NCBI RefSeq assembly: GCF_963855985.1
Contig: NC_087111.1
Span: 8,375,001-8,439,000, forward strand
Direction: 5' to 3'
From: Ostrinia nubilalis
Lineage: Eukaryota; Arthropoda; Insecta; Lepidoptera; Crambidae
DNA length: 64,000 nt
In this document: positions 1-12,356 of the stretch, piece after piece
How the letters are laid out: the number at the start of each line of letters is the position of its first letter
Numbering within the stretch: position 1 is the stretch's first letter
Notes under the pieces: model-generated
Told to the model about the DNA's origin: nothing
Database searches by the model: none
Seen by the model: the letters and a program-made list of their open reading frames with translations, nothing else
Position numbers and translations under genes: made by a program

Positions 1-993
1 CTGTCCCAAGCTAAATTTATGTAGTAAACCTTAAAATTTCTCAGGTTTTTGTATCAATACCGACATAGAATTAGGTATTCTTAGCATGACATAGCATATT
101 TAGTAATTTAATCATGGAATATTCGAATAAATAACCTCAAACGTCTCAAATCACAGTCCCCTGGTACGTCCCTTTTCCAGAATTACACATATTGTTACAA
201 ATGTTTATTATATTGCTGTTGATATTTGAATAAAAAATATCCAAATTCATTAACAATAACAGTTAGCATCTTAATAAATCACAAACAATGTTTACAATAT
301 AATTTTAATCAAAATATCCTTCTGAGAATGCTGTCCTCAAATTATTAAAACATTCCCCTGTTAAAATTTTAAAACCGGTTTAAAGTCATATTTAGTTTTG
401 GCGCAAAGCACTTAGATCGCGAAACGGAACGCAATAGGTGTTAAGGTTGTTCAGTTGTGTAGCTAGTGGGCAGCCGCTATTTTGTTTAATGCTACTACTG
501 CGTCATCTGGTGAACCACGCGTCTCGGCCGTCAGTGAAAACATTCCCCTGGTGAGCCTTTTTTTTACTATTTTAAGAGTTTTAATAACGACAATTTGTTT
601 AAATTAATTGATCTTCTAGTATGTAGCCACAGAAGTTGCGTTTATTTTAATGTTTTTAAATGATATTGTTATATGAAGTATTCACGTAAAAATAACATTC
701 CCCTGGCGAACATTCCCCTGTCATTTCATAGCACAGGGTACTGTCTGTTCATACCACAGGGGACTGTTCATACTACTGTTTTCCTAGGTTTTGACCACTA
801 AAATAACGTCTTTTTAGTAGGTATTATCTCAAAATTTCACCGAAAAAGAAGCTACGCGAAACATGAGAAGAATTTCTAGAACAAAAACGTATAGCTGTGC
901 AATTATGATATCATCGACTTGAAACATTACCCTAAAAGAAAAATTGAAAAAAAGAAGAAAAAAGAAAAACTTTAATTAAAATCAGTTAAAGAT

Positions 994-1498
994 ATGAGTT
1001 GTCGTGAGCATAAGGCTGTAAAAAAGGTTTGGAGGGAGCACTGTGCTAAGTTTCGTGCAAAAAAGAAAGTCATAACAAATAATTTGTGTTTCTTTACGAG
1101 ATCGAATCAGAAATGAGGAGATCCGTAAACGAACTAAAGTCGGTGACATAGCCCGACGGATTAGCAAGCTGAAGTGGCAATAGGAAGGCACATAGTACGC
1201 AGAACTGATGGCCCATCGGCAGCAAGGTTCTGTAGTGGAGGCCGCGTGGACGTCCCACGCTGCGTTTTACGGTACACAAGGTGGACCGACGACATTATAA
1301 AGGTAGTAGGAAGGCGCTGGACGCAGGCCGCTACGAATCGATCAACATGGAAGTCTTTAAGGGAGGCCTATGTTCAGCAGTGGACGTCCTATGGCTGAAA
1401 TGATGATGATGATAATGAACAAATAATTTCGGAAGAGAAAATACCTACATCTGATTCAGAAGATTCAGTTCAGACGCAGAAGAACATCAGGCGCCTTT
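994..1498 (+). pseudogene. Short Lys-rich ORF broken by a LINE insertion
   Basis: A frame opening with M-S-C-R-E-H-K-A-V-K-K-V-W at 994 is interrupted at 1085 by an RTE fragment. Removing the insertion and one copy of its duplication continues the frame only about 9 codons to a TGA; a Glu/Ser-rich stretch follows in another frame (1429-1498). It may be a relic of a transposon-encoded DNA-binding protein, because the same area carries the CATTCCCCTG decamers. The family is not recognised. Confidence 0.3.
1086..1417 (+). mobile_element. RTE-like LINE 3' fragment with 12-bp target duplication
   Basis: The sequence encodes the decayed C-terminus of a reverse-transcriptase polyprotein ([29 protein letters not shown]) with frameshifts, and ends in an (ATG)n tail. 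Identical 12-mers AACAAATAATTT flank it at 1074-1085 and 1418-1429, the duplication expected from target-primed reverse transcription. It is 5'-truncated and not functional. Confidence 0.85.
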
Positions 1499-2054
1499 AA
1501 GATCATCTGACCCAACACGAAATAACAAGAATAGCGTTTCAATATTACATTCACCAGAAACGGGGTCAAAAAACAAAAATTAGCAGTAATAATGTTTTTT
1601 GTTTATTACTTTTTGTATTTTTTTGGTTCTGTTTTAAAAGGCAGGATACTACATTTTTGGTTATTATAAAGACTGACTTTAGTGTCATACAATTTAAATC
1701 TTAAAACTTAATTGTTCGTTAAGTTTAATGCTACTGTTATTAGGCTTAAGAAAAGTCATTATAAATTAGTAATATTTGTTTTAATAATAATATTTTTTGT
1801 TTCAAAAACTTACATATTTTTATAATGGCAAAGAAAAATAAAGAGTTTGTTTACTTAAAGAAAAATACTAATTGTTTTTGTCCATAAAACATTCCCCTGG
1901 GTGGTTGCAACAGTCCCCTGTCGCAGTTTTGCGAAAAATCGCCAATAACTCAAAAACTAAGGGGAAAATGTGTGGGCTTTTTTAGATATGTATTTAAATT
2001 ACTATTGCCCTGAATTTCATTAGCAAAATTTCTCAACAATTAATAAAATTACTT

Positions 2055-2180
2055 CAGGACAGTCTTGTATGGACGATTTTCCAAATAGCAGAGAAACACC
2101 CATCTATTGCAACTGTGTAAGATCCCGCAGTGTTAAGCTTACGTGCTGTCGACAACAATAACACAAGCACATACAATCCT
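2055..2180 (+). repeat. Dispersed repeat family copy (TTTTTGTTG / CACAGTGT type)
   Basis: This stretch shares a core with 2865-2960, 24108-24205 and 40430-40530. The copies have AACAGCAC(A/G)T, then CA(T)TTTTTGTTG followed by an AAAATCG-like box, and then a CACAGTGT-like box at similar spacing. No coding capacity or clear ends are visible. It is classed as an unnamed interspersed repeat. Confidence 0.5.
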
Positions 2181-2237
2181 GCACAAATCGAAATAAAATG
2201 GCCAATGTATGTCTGTTAAGTGTGTTCGTTCGTTCGT

Positions 2238-2470
2238 TTCAGTCAAATGACGTTCACTGCTGGACAAAGGCCTCCCCCAAGATTTTCCACAATGAACGGT
2301 CCTGCGCTGCCTGCATCCAGGCTCTTCCCGCGACCTTCACCAGATCTTCGGTCCACCTAGTATGAGGCCTGCCTACACTATGTCTTCCAGCCCGTGGTCG
2401 CCACGCGAGAACTTTTCTGCCCCAACGGCCATCGTCTCTACGAGCTATGTGCCCCGCCCACTGCCACTTT
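2238..2470 (-). mobile_element. RTE-like LINE 3' fragment
   Basis: Read on the reverse strand it encodes the family C-terminus: W-A-G-H-I-A-R-R, then L-E-W-R-P-R-A-G-R and W-T-E-D-L-V, ending near V-Q-Q-W-T. It is 5'-truncated just inside that conserved block. Sequence family as at 1086, 30107, 54283 and 59757. Confidence 0.85.
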
Positions 2471-2639
2471 AAGTGTGTGGATAATAGATATCTTGTCAGT
2501 TTTTAGTGTCTATTTCTGTAGTTTGAAAATCTATTATATGTAGCTAACAGCTCTTTCAACTCACATGACAGGTCCCCAGAGTTAAAGTTTAAGTACTGCT
2601 TACTTATGTCTTTTCTTAAAGGTTACTTAATTAAATCAT

Positions 2640-2965
2640 TGTCACCTGTGATCCGCTTTGAACTGGAGGGAGAAGTCGATCCTTAATGTCAAACTCCTAT
2701 GTTCTTCTAATTAACTTCTCACGACAGTCTTCAGTTAGTCACTTATGGCACTGAGGCGACCATTTAATTCGAGAATTTGCATTTACTTCCTCTTACTGTA
2801 AACGTATTTCAATGTACGGTCCAAAATTGTCTATCATCAAGATGAGCTTGTCTCTACAATCTACAACAGCACGTCAGACTATACATTTTTGTTGGAAAAT
2901 CGCTCCTATTCCAACCACATAGAATCCCACAGTGTTAAGCTAAGAGTGCCGTATACAAAATATGG
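2640..2965. repeat. Two dispersed repeat fragments
   Basis: 2640-2720 (GTGATCCGCTTTG, then an AACTCCTATGTTCTTCTAAT-like block) matches part of the longer element at 57985-58222. 2865-2960 is a copy of the TTTTTGTTG / CACAGTGT family. Neither has coding potential. Confidence 0.5.
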
Positions 2966-3235
2966 ACGTTCGTGAGTGGCATGTCAAGTCCAAACGAATG
3001 GTCCCATTAACCATTAAACAGTCGTTTTAATTAATTCGTAACGAGGCTACAAGGTCGAGTGGGGGACTACCAGATTCACAAATTAATTAATGGGAGTACC
3101 ACTTGATGGATGTTCCAATAATTCCAACTTTTAATTAGAAAGTAATAAGCAAATTGCTAAGATTGAATTAGCAGTATGATAGATTTGATATCGCTGTACG
3201 TTTCTGGCACTGGTGAACTTGCCATTATCCTTATC

Positions 3236-3450
3236 ATCATAATATGGAAACATGGAGGAGATGGTCAGACGAGCTAGGATGCGCACCATGATAAAATCTT
3301 TTCGACGATTTTAGACGACAAATGTATGGGTTTATCGTAAGCCTCGATAAAAGTTCTGCTACATGTTGTAGTATGCCGCTGGCTGCAGACCGCTTTCAAC
3401 CGGCCAATATGGTAATCATTGGGGGAAGCTTATGTTCCGTGGATGACCTA
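3236..3450 (+). mobile_element. Degenerate RTE-like relic
   Basis: The segment at about 3371-3450 can be read as R-W-L-Q-T-A-F-N-R-P with S-L-G-E-A-Y-V, the last block of the RTE-like C-terminus, with stops and substitutions. It is more decayed than the other copies in the window. Confidence 0.5.
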
Positions 3451-3479
3451 TAAAGCCAAAATAATGTATTAAAATAAGT

Positions 3480-6400
3480 AAAAATAAATAAGTATGTAAA
3501 TGAAATGATGATGATGAAATTACTAGTATCAGTCTGCGACTTTACCTCAGTCTATTTTGTATAGGAAGTCTTTGGTTCGTAAAACAATTATTTAGAAGTT
3601 TGTAAAGTGTTGTTACATTATTTTTCAAACATTGATTGTATCGTGCTGTTAATATCGACTTGATTATAATTATTTATTAGTTTTCCTCTACAACCGCTGA
3701 TAAAATTTTAGTGAAACCAGCCAGAAATTATTTAGATAATTTAATATTTAGTGGTTTCCCCTTATTATTTTAGCCGCAAAAACTGTATCGCTCGTGTATT
3801 TATACTATATTAATAAAGACTAATGAAAATTTTGGTTCAATTAAATAATTAATTTGGGCTGCGTTTAGTTTTATGTTTTATCAATTATACAATTAAATAA
3901 CATTATTTTGTTTATCGTTAGTCAGCTTTATGTTTTGTACTCAATTATATACCAGCTACTTTTATACTGGTTATTATTATCATAATAAGCTTCCGTGTTT
4001 TTTTTATTATGGTCGTTGCCCTTATCTGCACCTTATAAAAGTCAAGCCGTGTATGTTGGGCTATAAATAAATTTAAGATAATGTATTCTCTGTTATGGTC
4101 ATAGAACTTACAGACAAAGATTAGGATGTGATGGATAATGCAATATGTAAAACGTTAAAGATTTCCTGGCCTGGACTTGGTATTACATGGATCTCACAAC
4201 TTTTTACCGTAGAACAACTGAGTTGCGAGACTTGGTTTTTTTGACAAGTATTGTTTTTGATGGGATTTGTTGTGTTTACTTCTCAGTGAATCGATTGCGA
4301 AGTTATAGTAACTGTTACTTTAACTAGGCTTTCAGGCTAGTATTTTGCTATTGTGTTGGGAAGTTTTTGAAGTCCAAACGTTCTATTTTTCATCTGCTTT
4401 GAATCTTTGATCCATCAACGGTGGCTCATGGCTATCAACATAAAAAAAATATTTTTTTTCTTTACTGTATTTTAAAATTGTCAGATATTCTAATGGCGTA
4501 GACTATACATTATTGGTTATCTGTGGTTACAAACGCTATCTTTTGTTATGCACGATTTACCGATGCAAACAGTGGAATGCTGTGCGTATTCAATTAGCAT
4601 AACATATTCTAGCTTTTAATTGGTTGTGTTGTTTATTCTTATTCTTCAGATAATAAGTTCAGATTACATAAATAAATATGTGCTGGACAACATTTATTTG
4701 AGAAATTAAGAAACTGTACAACACTATATTTAATTTGATAAGTTAAGAAACATTTACATTTTGTGCGGTGGACCGGCAAACGTACCCTGACTAACCCTTT
4801 GCTCTTTTGATGACTCATTACAACTTTGTAACACTGGTATCGATTCAAAAATCGCAATCTTTACAGAAAAGTATAATGTATTAACTTGAACTCTAATTTA
4901 TGTTGTGACAAAATTAGAATAAATATGCCTAATTTATGAGATAATTATGAAGCTTGTGGTTGCTTATGTAGTTGTAAAAGGATGTATTTTGGAACAAAAA
5001 TGTATAGTCTGATAAGTAAGGTCGACTGTAACTATAAAAAAGTTCAGTTAGAAATCTAAATAAAACCATTAAATTATATGTGTATGCTATCTTTTAAAAC
5101 TGGCAAAATAACATCCAAATATGATAAATGATGTAAACAAACCAAAAAACTTACAAAAAGCATCAAATGATCCCTTCGAAGAAAATAAATAAATAAAATC
5201 ACCAGCCTTTTCAAATTCAAAAAGGATCTCCACGATACAATTGGAATATACGATTTGATATTCAACAGGGGGCCCCTAAATGAGGATATTGTGTTGTTTA
5301 TCAACGCTATTTGTTCGTTGGTAGAGATACGACAGACACTTCATTGAATGTTAATTCCTTAGGGATATCGTTGTCAAGCAGATAGAATAAAGTTGGGCAT
5401 TGCGATTGTATTACTTCACTCCCTATAAGGATTGATATTACTGGTTAAAGTATAAAGTATGTAATTTTCGTAACGGGATTACCGGTTTATAACTTCTAAG
5501 ATGGCTTTTATATTATTAGCTAATGTTGGGTTTTCAATTTTATAAATTCCACCACTGCATCTCCTGTAACTGTAATTCTCTAAAAAACCAACCAGTGAAA
5601 GTTAAACTGTCATTAAGGCCGAAGAGAAATGAACTAAAAAAAAATTAGGAGTTCATCAATTTCTTGTCCAATATTTGGATTTATTTGTTGACGCATTTTT
5701 TACTTCTCCACTTTAAACTCCAATTTATATTTTAGTTCCAAGTGGAAATTAACTCCTAAATAGAACCTTACATTTATCAGATGACCCATTGTTATCTCCG
5801 TGGGTGTTAAGAGTTCTTGTGTTAGATTTAATTAGAACTTTATCTAATTTAACATCTTCACAAAACTCAATATGCTCAAGTCATGATTCTCAAGCGTTAT
5901 TGTTACACGGTTGCATTATTAATTGTAGCAGATACATCTCTTAGAACCCATGAAATATGATCCATCGGCTTCTGTTGAGATAAATTGTTTAGAGAGTTTT
6001 AATGAAGTTCATCCTGTATAGGACTCGGGACTCGATCGTCTGTTGTCTAATTGTGATTTATGTTTGTTAATATTGTGATGATTTTACATAAAATATTATC
6101 TTAGAATCTGATCTCTAGATTTGCCGAGTGAAAATTTTCGTTTCAATGTAGTCTTTGTTTATTAGGAGTCACGGGATCCGTATTATTTGGTCTAAGAACC
6201 TATTGGTTTCTATCTTTGTTAAGTTCTATTCCTTTTTGGAATTGTAGTCTTCTATTTTTAACATATTTAAACTTGTTGCCTATTTCAAATTATCACCAAT
6301 TAGGTTTCAAATAGGATTAATTTCCAATATTCCTGGTCCTAGTCGGGACCGATTCAACCCCCCTAATTTCTGGGCAATTATCAGTTTCTCCTGTCAATTT

Positions 6401-8870
6401 GACCAAGTGCATTAACCCCTGTTCAGAGCGTTCCGAGATCTATGCTTTGAACGGGTTTTACTTGTGGTCTGCACCATTGCGAGAGCTATTATCACAATTA
6501 TCAGTGGGCACTTATTCTGTGGTGTAGGTAATTTAGACCGACGGTGTCCGAGAAAGTGTTATTTGCACTGGACACGCGTTTGAAAGTGCGTACTTTTGTA
6601 CCTCAGCCACTGCAGTACAATCACATTACGAAAGTGTACCACGGACCACGGCGCCTATTGCTGGCCAGCAGACCGTTGAATTCTTCGAGGAAAGTGTGCT
6701 GGCCATACAACAAAGACACTATTAAGAAATATCTGCTGCTGTCTTTCCCGAACACTATAATCCGGGCCTTTTCAAGGCTAAAGTGAATAAGCACTGGGCA
6801 GATAAATGTTCCATCCTAGACTGTATCTCAATTAACATTAGGTGCGAGGCTTGTTCTGAATTTAAAAAACGCTTTAGAAATATGCCTACCATATTAAGAA
6901 AAGTGTTGCTTCTTATTTATTTACCGCAAGCATTACCCCGTGGATTCGCCCGCGTTTTTGGTCTTCAATTAAACAATTTATCACGCGCCTGTCCCCCTTT
7001 CAAAATTTGGGATAAAACTATCCTATTTTTCTCTATTCCAGTTTCTATGGTGTAAGCGTGAAAAGGTTAGTTATAACATAGACAGATAATTTATTACAAA
7101 TTGTTTTACATTTTTCTTTTTAACCAAAATTCCAGCTTATCTACACATTCAGTTTCCCAGAATTTAATACTTTAGGGATTTTAACGTGTTAACCCTTTAA
7201 CTGGTATAGAGAAAAATATTTTTCATTAGTTTTGTACCTTATGTTTTCTCAATAAGGTTCAAAATATGGTGGCAACAATTCTGCCACTACCAGGTAAAGG
7301 TTTAAAAAACACATTTGAAATTATTATAACTAAATAAACCAAGATTTATTCAAACAACAAGGAAATAGTTTTTCCTCCTGATAAATGTGAATCACAATGT
7401 CAACCACAACCAGAACATTTCAATGCTTAGTAAACATTTCTTTACTCATGTGGTAAAAACTAAAAAGCAATAAATATTAATTAATTCAATACTTCACATT
7501 TTTTATTATCTTACATACCACCATAGAATGTACCTAACATAAATGTAGAATTGTGCAGTGTATATGACGGAAAATAAACTCTCTATTAGGTTCACATATC
7601 CTTGACATTTTCTCTTTAACTTTTACGACTTATTAATCTCCAGTCTGGGGACCTTAGAGTTCAATATAAGACCTAGAGCTTTTAGTATTCATCCCGAAGC
7701 TTAATTGGTGCGAAATTGTCTCACCAGCTGCTGTAAGAGACACTATAATATCGCGGGGTCAAGAACTCGCCGTCTAGTATGGTTATGACTCACTACTATA
7801 CAACCGAATTTGTAAACGTCGTAAACGCCAACGCCTGTTTATGTAATAACAACTCTATTAGCACATACATAAAGATGAACATTTCTAGTGGCGGTTACAG
7901 CGTTAGCTGTGAATTTCCGAGGTGTCTTACTACAATTAGTTGCAATGTTACTCGCGCAGAAGTCGAAAGTTGATTTGTTCGCGTCTACAAGTGGTTGACG
8001 CCTGTCCCATTTTGGGGGATGCCGATTTGTTCCGTCCATACCATACATGATACATCTGTTTGATATGGACCGATGGGAACTTAGAGTAAACTGTTTTCAG
8101 ATGTCAATATGCTTATTAATACGAGTGTCAGTGACCTGGCAACGATTTTAACTGATTTCAAAGGAGGAGGTTCTATGTTCGACTGTATGTGTTTTACATT
8201 CTTTCAGCAAGAAGTATTTGATTTTTCGGAAGCAATAAACAAGTTCCATCATCATCATACAGCAGTCCATTGTTGGACATACACTCTAACATACGCCATT
8301 TATTTGACAAAAACCAACTGTACTAGTGCAAACTGCAACCGAATTGAAAACTGTTAACCACCAATTGGTGAGAAAATGGCATAATATCATTCATTAGACT
8401 AATGAAACTTAACCCTAATCTCTAAGATCATGGGTTAATTGACCATAACGAGTGTAATGATGCCACGAGTGCATCAATTATAACATTTCTTAGAAAAGCC
8501 GGTACTCTTACAAAAGCGCTAGTAAAAGGAGTATGTAGTAAAATGTATCTTCAAGTAGAAAATATGTTTACGAGTATGCATTGCATAAAATTGGTCAATT
8601 AGGGAATGCATTAGAAAGTTAAACGGTAAATCTTGTTTGTAGCTGTTTTTATTTAGAGCTTGGATTGGAACGTTTAAGATTCTAGCAGTTTGTGAGACAA
8701 ATAATGTATTTAATACTCTGGACACATACACACGTGAGAGGAATCCTAGGATATAGCACATTAACATAGTTTACTTATTGTGAGTTGACTCGTTTAGAGT
8801 CAGACTTTGGTGATTTGTAATGAGCACGCTCTCAGACTTCGGTGCATTTGTAGAGAACTCGCTATCTGCA
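3480..8870. other. AT-rich non-coding stretch
   Basis: Apart from the mixed-composition patch at 6340-7060, reported separately, I see only short unsupported ORFs, homopolymer tracts and no splice-flanked coding exon. ATG-type triplet tails near 3500 and 8248 are probably remnants of LINE tails. It could be intronic to the downstream metalloprotease gene or intergenic. Confidence 0.5.
6340..7060 (+). other. Locally GC-richer patch with two adjoining ORFs, unassigned
   Basis: Within AT-rich surroundings, 6340-6790 is noticeably more GC-rich and carries an open frame (6544-6786) immediately followed by a second frame (6783-7055) that overlaps it by four bases (ATGA-type junction). The second ORF includes C-x2-C and basic residues but matches no family I know. 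No splice-site pair or promoter could be tied to it. It could be a decayed transposon ORF or an untranslated exon. Confidence 0.2.
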
Positions 8871-8874
8871 TTTA

Positions 8875-9306
8875 GGCCTCAGCCTCGAACTTAGCGGGCA
8901 GCGGGGCGGCGGCGGCGGCGGCGCGGGAGCGGCAGGATCTTATGCGTAAAATCAAATAGACCGGTTCTCGAAAACAGCGGCGCGGCAGCGGGGCGGCAGC
9001 GGGCAACGAGCGGGCAGCGGCGAGGGAGCGGGCAACGAGCGGGCAGCGCACTCCTTCTTTTGCCCACAATAAATCGAGCGTTAGGAATAAATTTGAATCA
9101 AAATAAAATTGTCGCCGTTGTTCAGACATTTCGTTTGCGAATAAAAACAAATTGTATCCCGACAACACAACCCCGAACACAACACTTCGCCGCTAAAGCG
9201 CCGCGCGAGCTGCCCGCTTGTTTCGAGAACGGGTCTGCGTTGCCCGCCCCGCTCCAGCGCCGCCGCCGCTCCCGCCCCGCTGCCCGCTAAGTTCGAGGCT
9301 GAGGCC
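8875..9306. mobile_element. GC-rich palindromic MITE, PIF/Harbinger-like by its TTA duplication
   Basis: The 432-bp element begins GGCCTCAGCCTCGAACTTAG and ends with the exact reverse complement. The terminal repeats continue into GC-rich simple sequence (GGCGG and AGCGGGCA units). Trinucleotide TTA flanks both ends (8872-8874 and 9307-9309), as expected for PIF/Harbinger insertion. The centre is AT-rich and non-coding. The class is inferred from the 3-bp duplication only. Confidence 0.8.
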
Positions 9307-9346
9307 TTATAGTGCCATTATTAGGTATGTGTTTCGTTTTGTTTAT

Positions 9347-9697
9347 GTCAATGTGAAATTGTGAACTCTGTCAGTTTATAATATAACGCGTTAGATTGTA
9401 AACTTACAGTGGGTTAGGTTACGTCTAGGGTTGCCAGGCGTCCGGCTTTAGCCGGCGGTGTTTGGCTTTTTAGGGGCTTGTCCGGCCAAATATTGTCTTG
9501 TCCGGCTTTTGTTAGGCTTTTTACATGGCTGCCGCGCCAGTCGAAACTCGAGCCACAGAATAATGTAATGTAATTCATTCAAAGATGATAGTACCTACTC
9601 ATGAGCTATGACGCTATTGCACCCCCCCCCCCCTGACCTGGCAACCCTAGACGTCAGGTTATATTCTGACGGAATTCACAATTTTACGGTGACATTT
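9347..9697. mobile_element. MITE (GTGAAATTGTGAA family) split by a second element
   Basis: The left end reads GTCAATGTGAAATTGTGAAC and the right end is its imperfect reverse complement. A second copy at 53467-53603 lacks the central 224-bp insertion and therefore serves as an empty site. No coding capacity. Confidence 0.75.
9426..9649. mobile_element. hAT-like short element nested in a MITE
   Basis: Its ends are TAGGGTTGCCAGG and CCTGGCAACCCTA, typical of hAT terminal repeats. ACGTC flanks it on both sides, directly at the left end and one base away at the right. The interior holds repeated TCCGGC(T/C) words and a C11 tract, and has no transposase. The uninterrupted sibling copy is at 53467-53603. 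Confidence 0.75.
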
Positions 9698-9699
9698 AT

Positions 9700-11571
9700 A
9701 ACCTAGTTCCTCAACAGTAAAATGAAAAAATAAATGTAGATGTGTCTCGAACTGGATTCGATCGATTTCCAGGCTGTGCAACCTTTAAAGTACTCTTTTT
9801 AGTGCCTTTTTATAGATTTCGTTTAGCTTGGGATGTACCTACTTTACTCCATCAACTCGGAAACAAATAAAATCTGCGCACACGCATTGCAAGAATTGAT
9901 TTCGCGGTTTACAACTGCCCTCCAGATGTCACCATTAACATTCAAGTTATTTTCTGCAATGTTTTTATTCCGATAACTTCACACTTCTCGGAATATATTT
10001 CTCTCAGAACTTCCTGGTATCAGTATATTTACTTTATCTTTACAGATAACTATTAACGTGATAGTAAAAGGCGTACTATTTCGCAAATACTGTCCAGATC
10101 TAGACAGCTTTCGAAACAATATGCGCCCACGCACATCCTGTATGCAGCCTGTTGAATCATTTTCTACAGTCTTTTGTATGAGTCTTAATGCAAAGCAGTG
10201 AGGTTGAGATTTGAATAGAGTTGGTTAGTTGATTATAGGTTGATTCACTGGTGCTTCTTTAGAAGTCAACTGTTAGCAGGTGCATAATTGTTTTTTCCTT
10301 CCGATGTGGCGCATGCGTCACAATGATCATCGTGTGTTTATGATTGACACATTCTACTTCGTGAGTATCGTAACTTCTTGTTAGAAAATTTATTGGAACG
10401 TTTTACAGAGATTTTTCTTTCAAATCGAGACTGAAACTTTTGAAAAAGAGGCTGATAAAATTGACTGAGTTTCTTACGCTGCTTCTTCAGCATTGGCCCT
10501 GTTATTGTCCCGAACCACTGGTAGAGTTAATATTATACTTGGGAGTGGAAAAGAAGTGTATTTTATTTATCTACTTTTATTTATTTACAGTTCGTTAGAA
10601 AGTGGTACAGTGGTAGTAATAGTTTAGTAAAATGTATCGTGTAATTGCGTTATTCATTACTTAATATTGTTACATGACTTAATGTTATTAATTATTACGC
10701 ATATTTCAAATATTAATGTTTTAATTGTACTGTTTGAAGTTCTTCAACACCTCCAATATTTATTTAGCATTTGTAATCATTTAGCAATACAAATTACTTT
10801 TTTCCTTCATATCGCTTCCGCGCGTTATTCTCGATATTGATATTGATATTTTTATTTACAACAGTAGCGTGTAAAATGTTTATTGTATCGAATGGCTGAT
10901 AACCCGAGATAACTGTTGGTTCCTCTCGCTTTGTTTTATTGGCTGGTGAATCATGCTCCATTTGTGTTCAAAAGAAATCGAAATCGTATTGTATATATAT
11001 TTATTTACCATTCACTATGTTAGGAAGGCTATACGAGAAAGGGCGACTTCCCATTTTAGCAGAAACTGTTTTTTTTCCAGCATCCCGTTTACAGTGTCCC
11101 GCAAAATAAACCGATCCTTTCGAATTTGGAATTTGAATTTCACAGTCACACTTGTGTGTTCACACCACAGTTCAGTAATGGAAGATCAGGCTGGATTGTG
11201 GTGGGAACGGGCTCTAAGAGTGGTATCAAACGGAATAAACCTTCTTTTTTTCATGAACATTAATCTATCAGGTCCGTTTAAGTGTATAAGTAATGCCTTT
11301 TACAATAACCATCTACTCGCGTTTACTTTTACCAGCATTTGTGCAATGGTCTAAATCATTTGTTGCCGTATTACAAAACTTCATATCAGTTTGTCTTTCC
11401 AAGGCAGTAGCTCCAGTCTCTTTGCATCTATTCAGCTTTAGGCTATTTGTGTAACTATTACTAAACTGAAATTACGCCACAACGGTTATTGAATCCACGG
11501 TTATAGTAATACGATAAATAAAGTATGTTTTATGTGAAAACTAGCTTTTGTTTATTTCGTTCAAGACTTTC
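9700..11571. other. AT-rich non-coding stretch with a LINE-tail fragment
   Basis: No supported gene is seen. A copy of the GAGTTTCTT(C/A)CGC(C/T)(A/G)CTTCTTC LINE/SINE tail family lies at about 10459-10560. The open frame at 10953-11354 has no splice context or recognisable domain and is not called. Confidence 0.5.
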
Positions 11572-11935
11572 ATCATCATTAACAGCCCTTTACAGTCCAC
11601 TGCTGGACTATGAGCCTCCTCTACTATAGTGGAGGGTTTTGCCATAATCTCCACGCTTGGCAGGCGGGTTGGAGATCGCAGTTTAAAAGATTGATGTTTT
11701 ATTTTATTTTATTTTATTTTATTTATTACGGTATACCAACAACATTACATACAAAGTAATTACATGAAAATCTTATACATATATAGAAGTTTAGTGTGTA
11801 TGCATGCCAATAACAGGTACACACAGCTTTGGCTAATATACTTAGTTTGATTATTAGATGTTTTTCAGAGAGCGCTGTTTGATGTGTAGTCCCTAAGTCG
11901 CCTCTTACGACACCCGCGCGTAGGGGCACACCAAG
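11572..11935. repeat. Dispersed repeat (GTCCACTGCTGGACTATGAG family) split by a LINE tail
   Basis: 11572-11690 and 11863-11935 together match the continuous copy at 19914-20118, with a short deletion after AGAGCGCTG. Between them lies a (TTTTA)n-tailed segment (about 11697-11862) similar to 34097-34270. GATGTTTT is present on both sides of the insert, a plausible target duplication. Confidence 0.7.
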
Positions 11936-12356
11936 CCGTGTGGTGGTGACGGCAGAGTAGAATTGCCTTGAACATTTGGTCAAGACTATCCATCCATATT
12001 CTATAGCCTATGTTGATCAGGGATAATGTAGAAATCTAAGAGTAAAAGATTTTTTCGAATTGATCCAAATCAATACAAACAAACAATAAAATCTTTCGTC
12101 TTTATAATATTAGTGTAAATACGAGAATGTCGCCAGAATTCCTGGAGGCGCTCCCAGATTCCAGAACCAGGCGTTATGCGGCGACTTCTTATTTTGGAGC
12201 AGACTCGTCGGGTATGCAATGCACGACCAGTTTGGAATTGATGTCCAGTTGGTTCCTGGAACTATGGATGTGATACCAGTTGAATAACAGTTTTTATAGC
12301 AAAGTTACATGTTTAAACTTACGGCTAGTAAGAAAAATACAATATTTTAAACATAG

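Larger units (their letters stand above)
1..1920. repeat. Region with scattered CATTCCCCTG / CAGTCCCCTG decamers
   Basis: Eight copies of a decamer CA(T/G)TCCCCTG occur at 154, 351, 541, 696, 711, 757 (reverse strand), 1890 and 1911. The spacing is irregular, so this is not a tandem satellite. The copies flank a short Lys-rich reading frame near 994. Repeated short motifs around an ORF resemble subterminal transposase-binding repeats of a DNA transposon, but I cannot name the element and see no terminal inverted repeats inside the window; its left end may lie outside. Confidence 0.5.

Noticed and set aside
154..1920. CRISPR-like array from the repeated decamer
   Set aside because: The repeats are too short, irregularly spaced and in both orientations, and the genome is eukaryotic.
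8872..9290. Ala/Arg/Pro-rich ORFs on both strands
   Set aside because: They are frames through GC-rich terminal repeats of a MITE.
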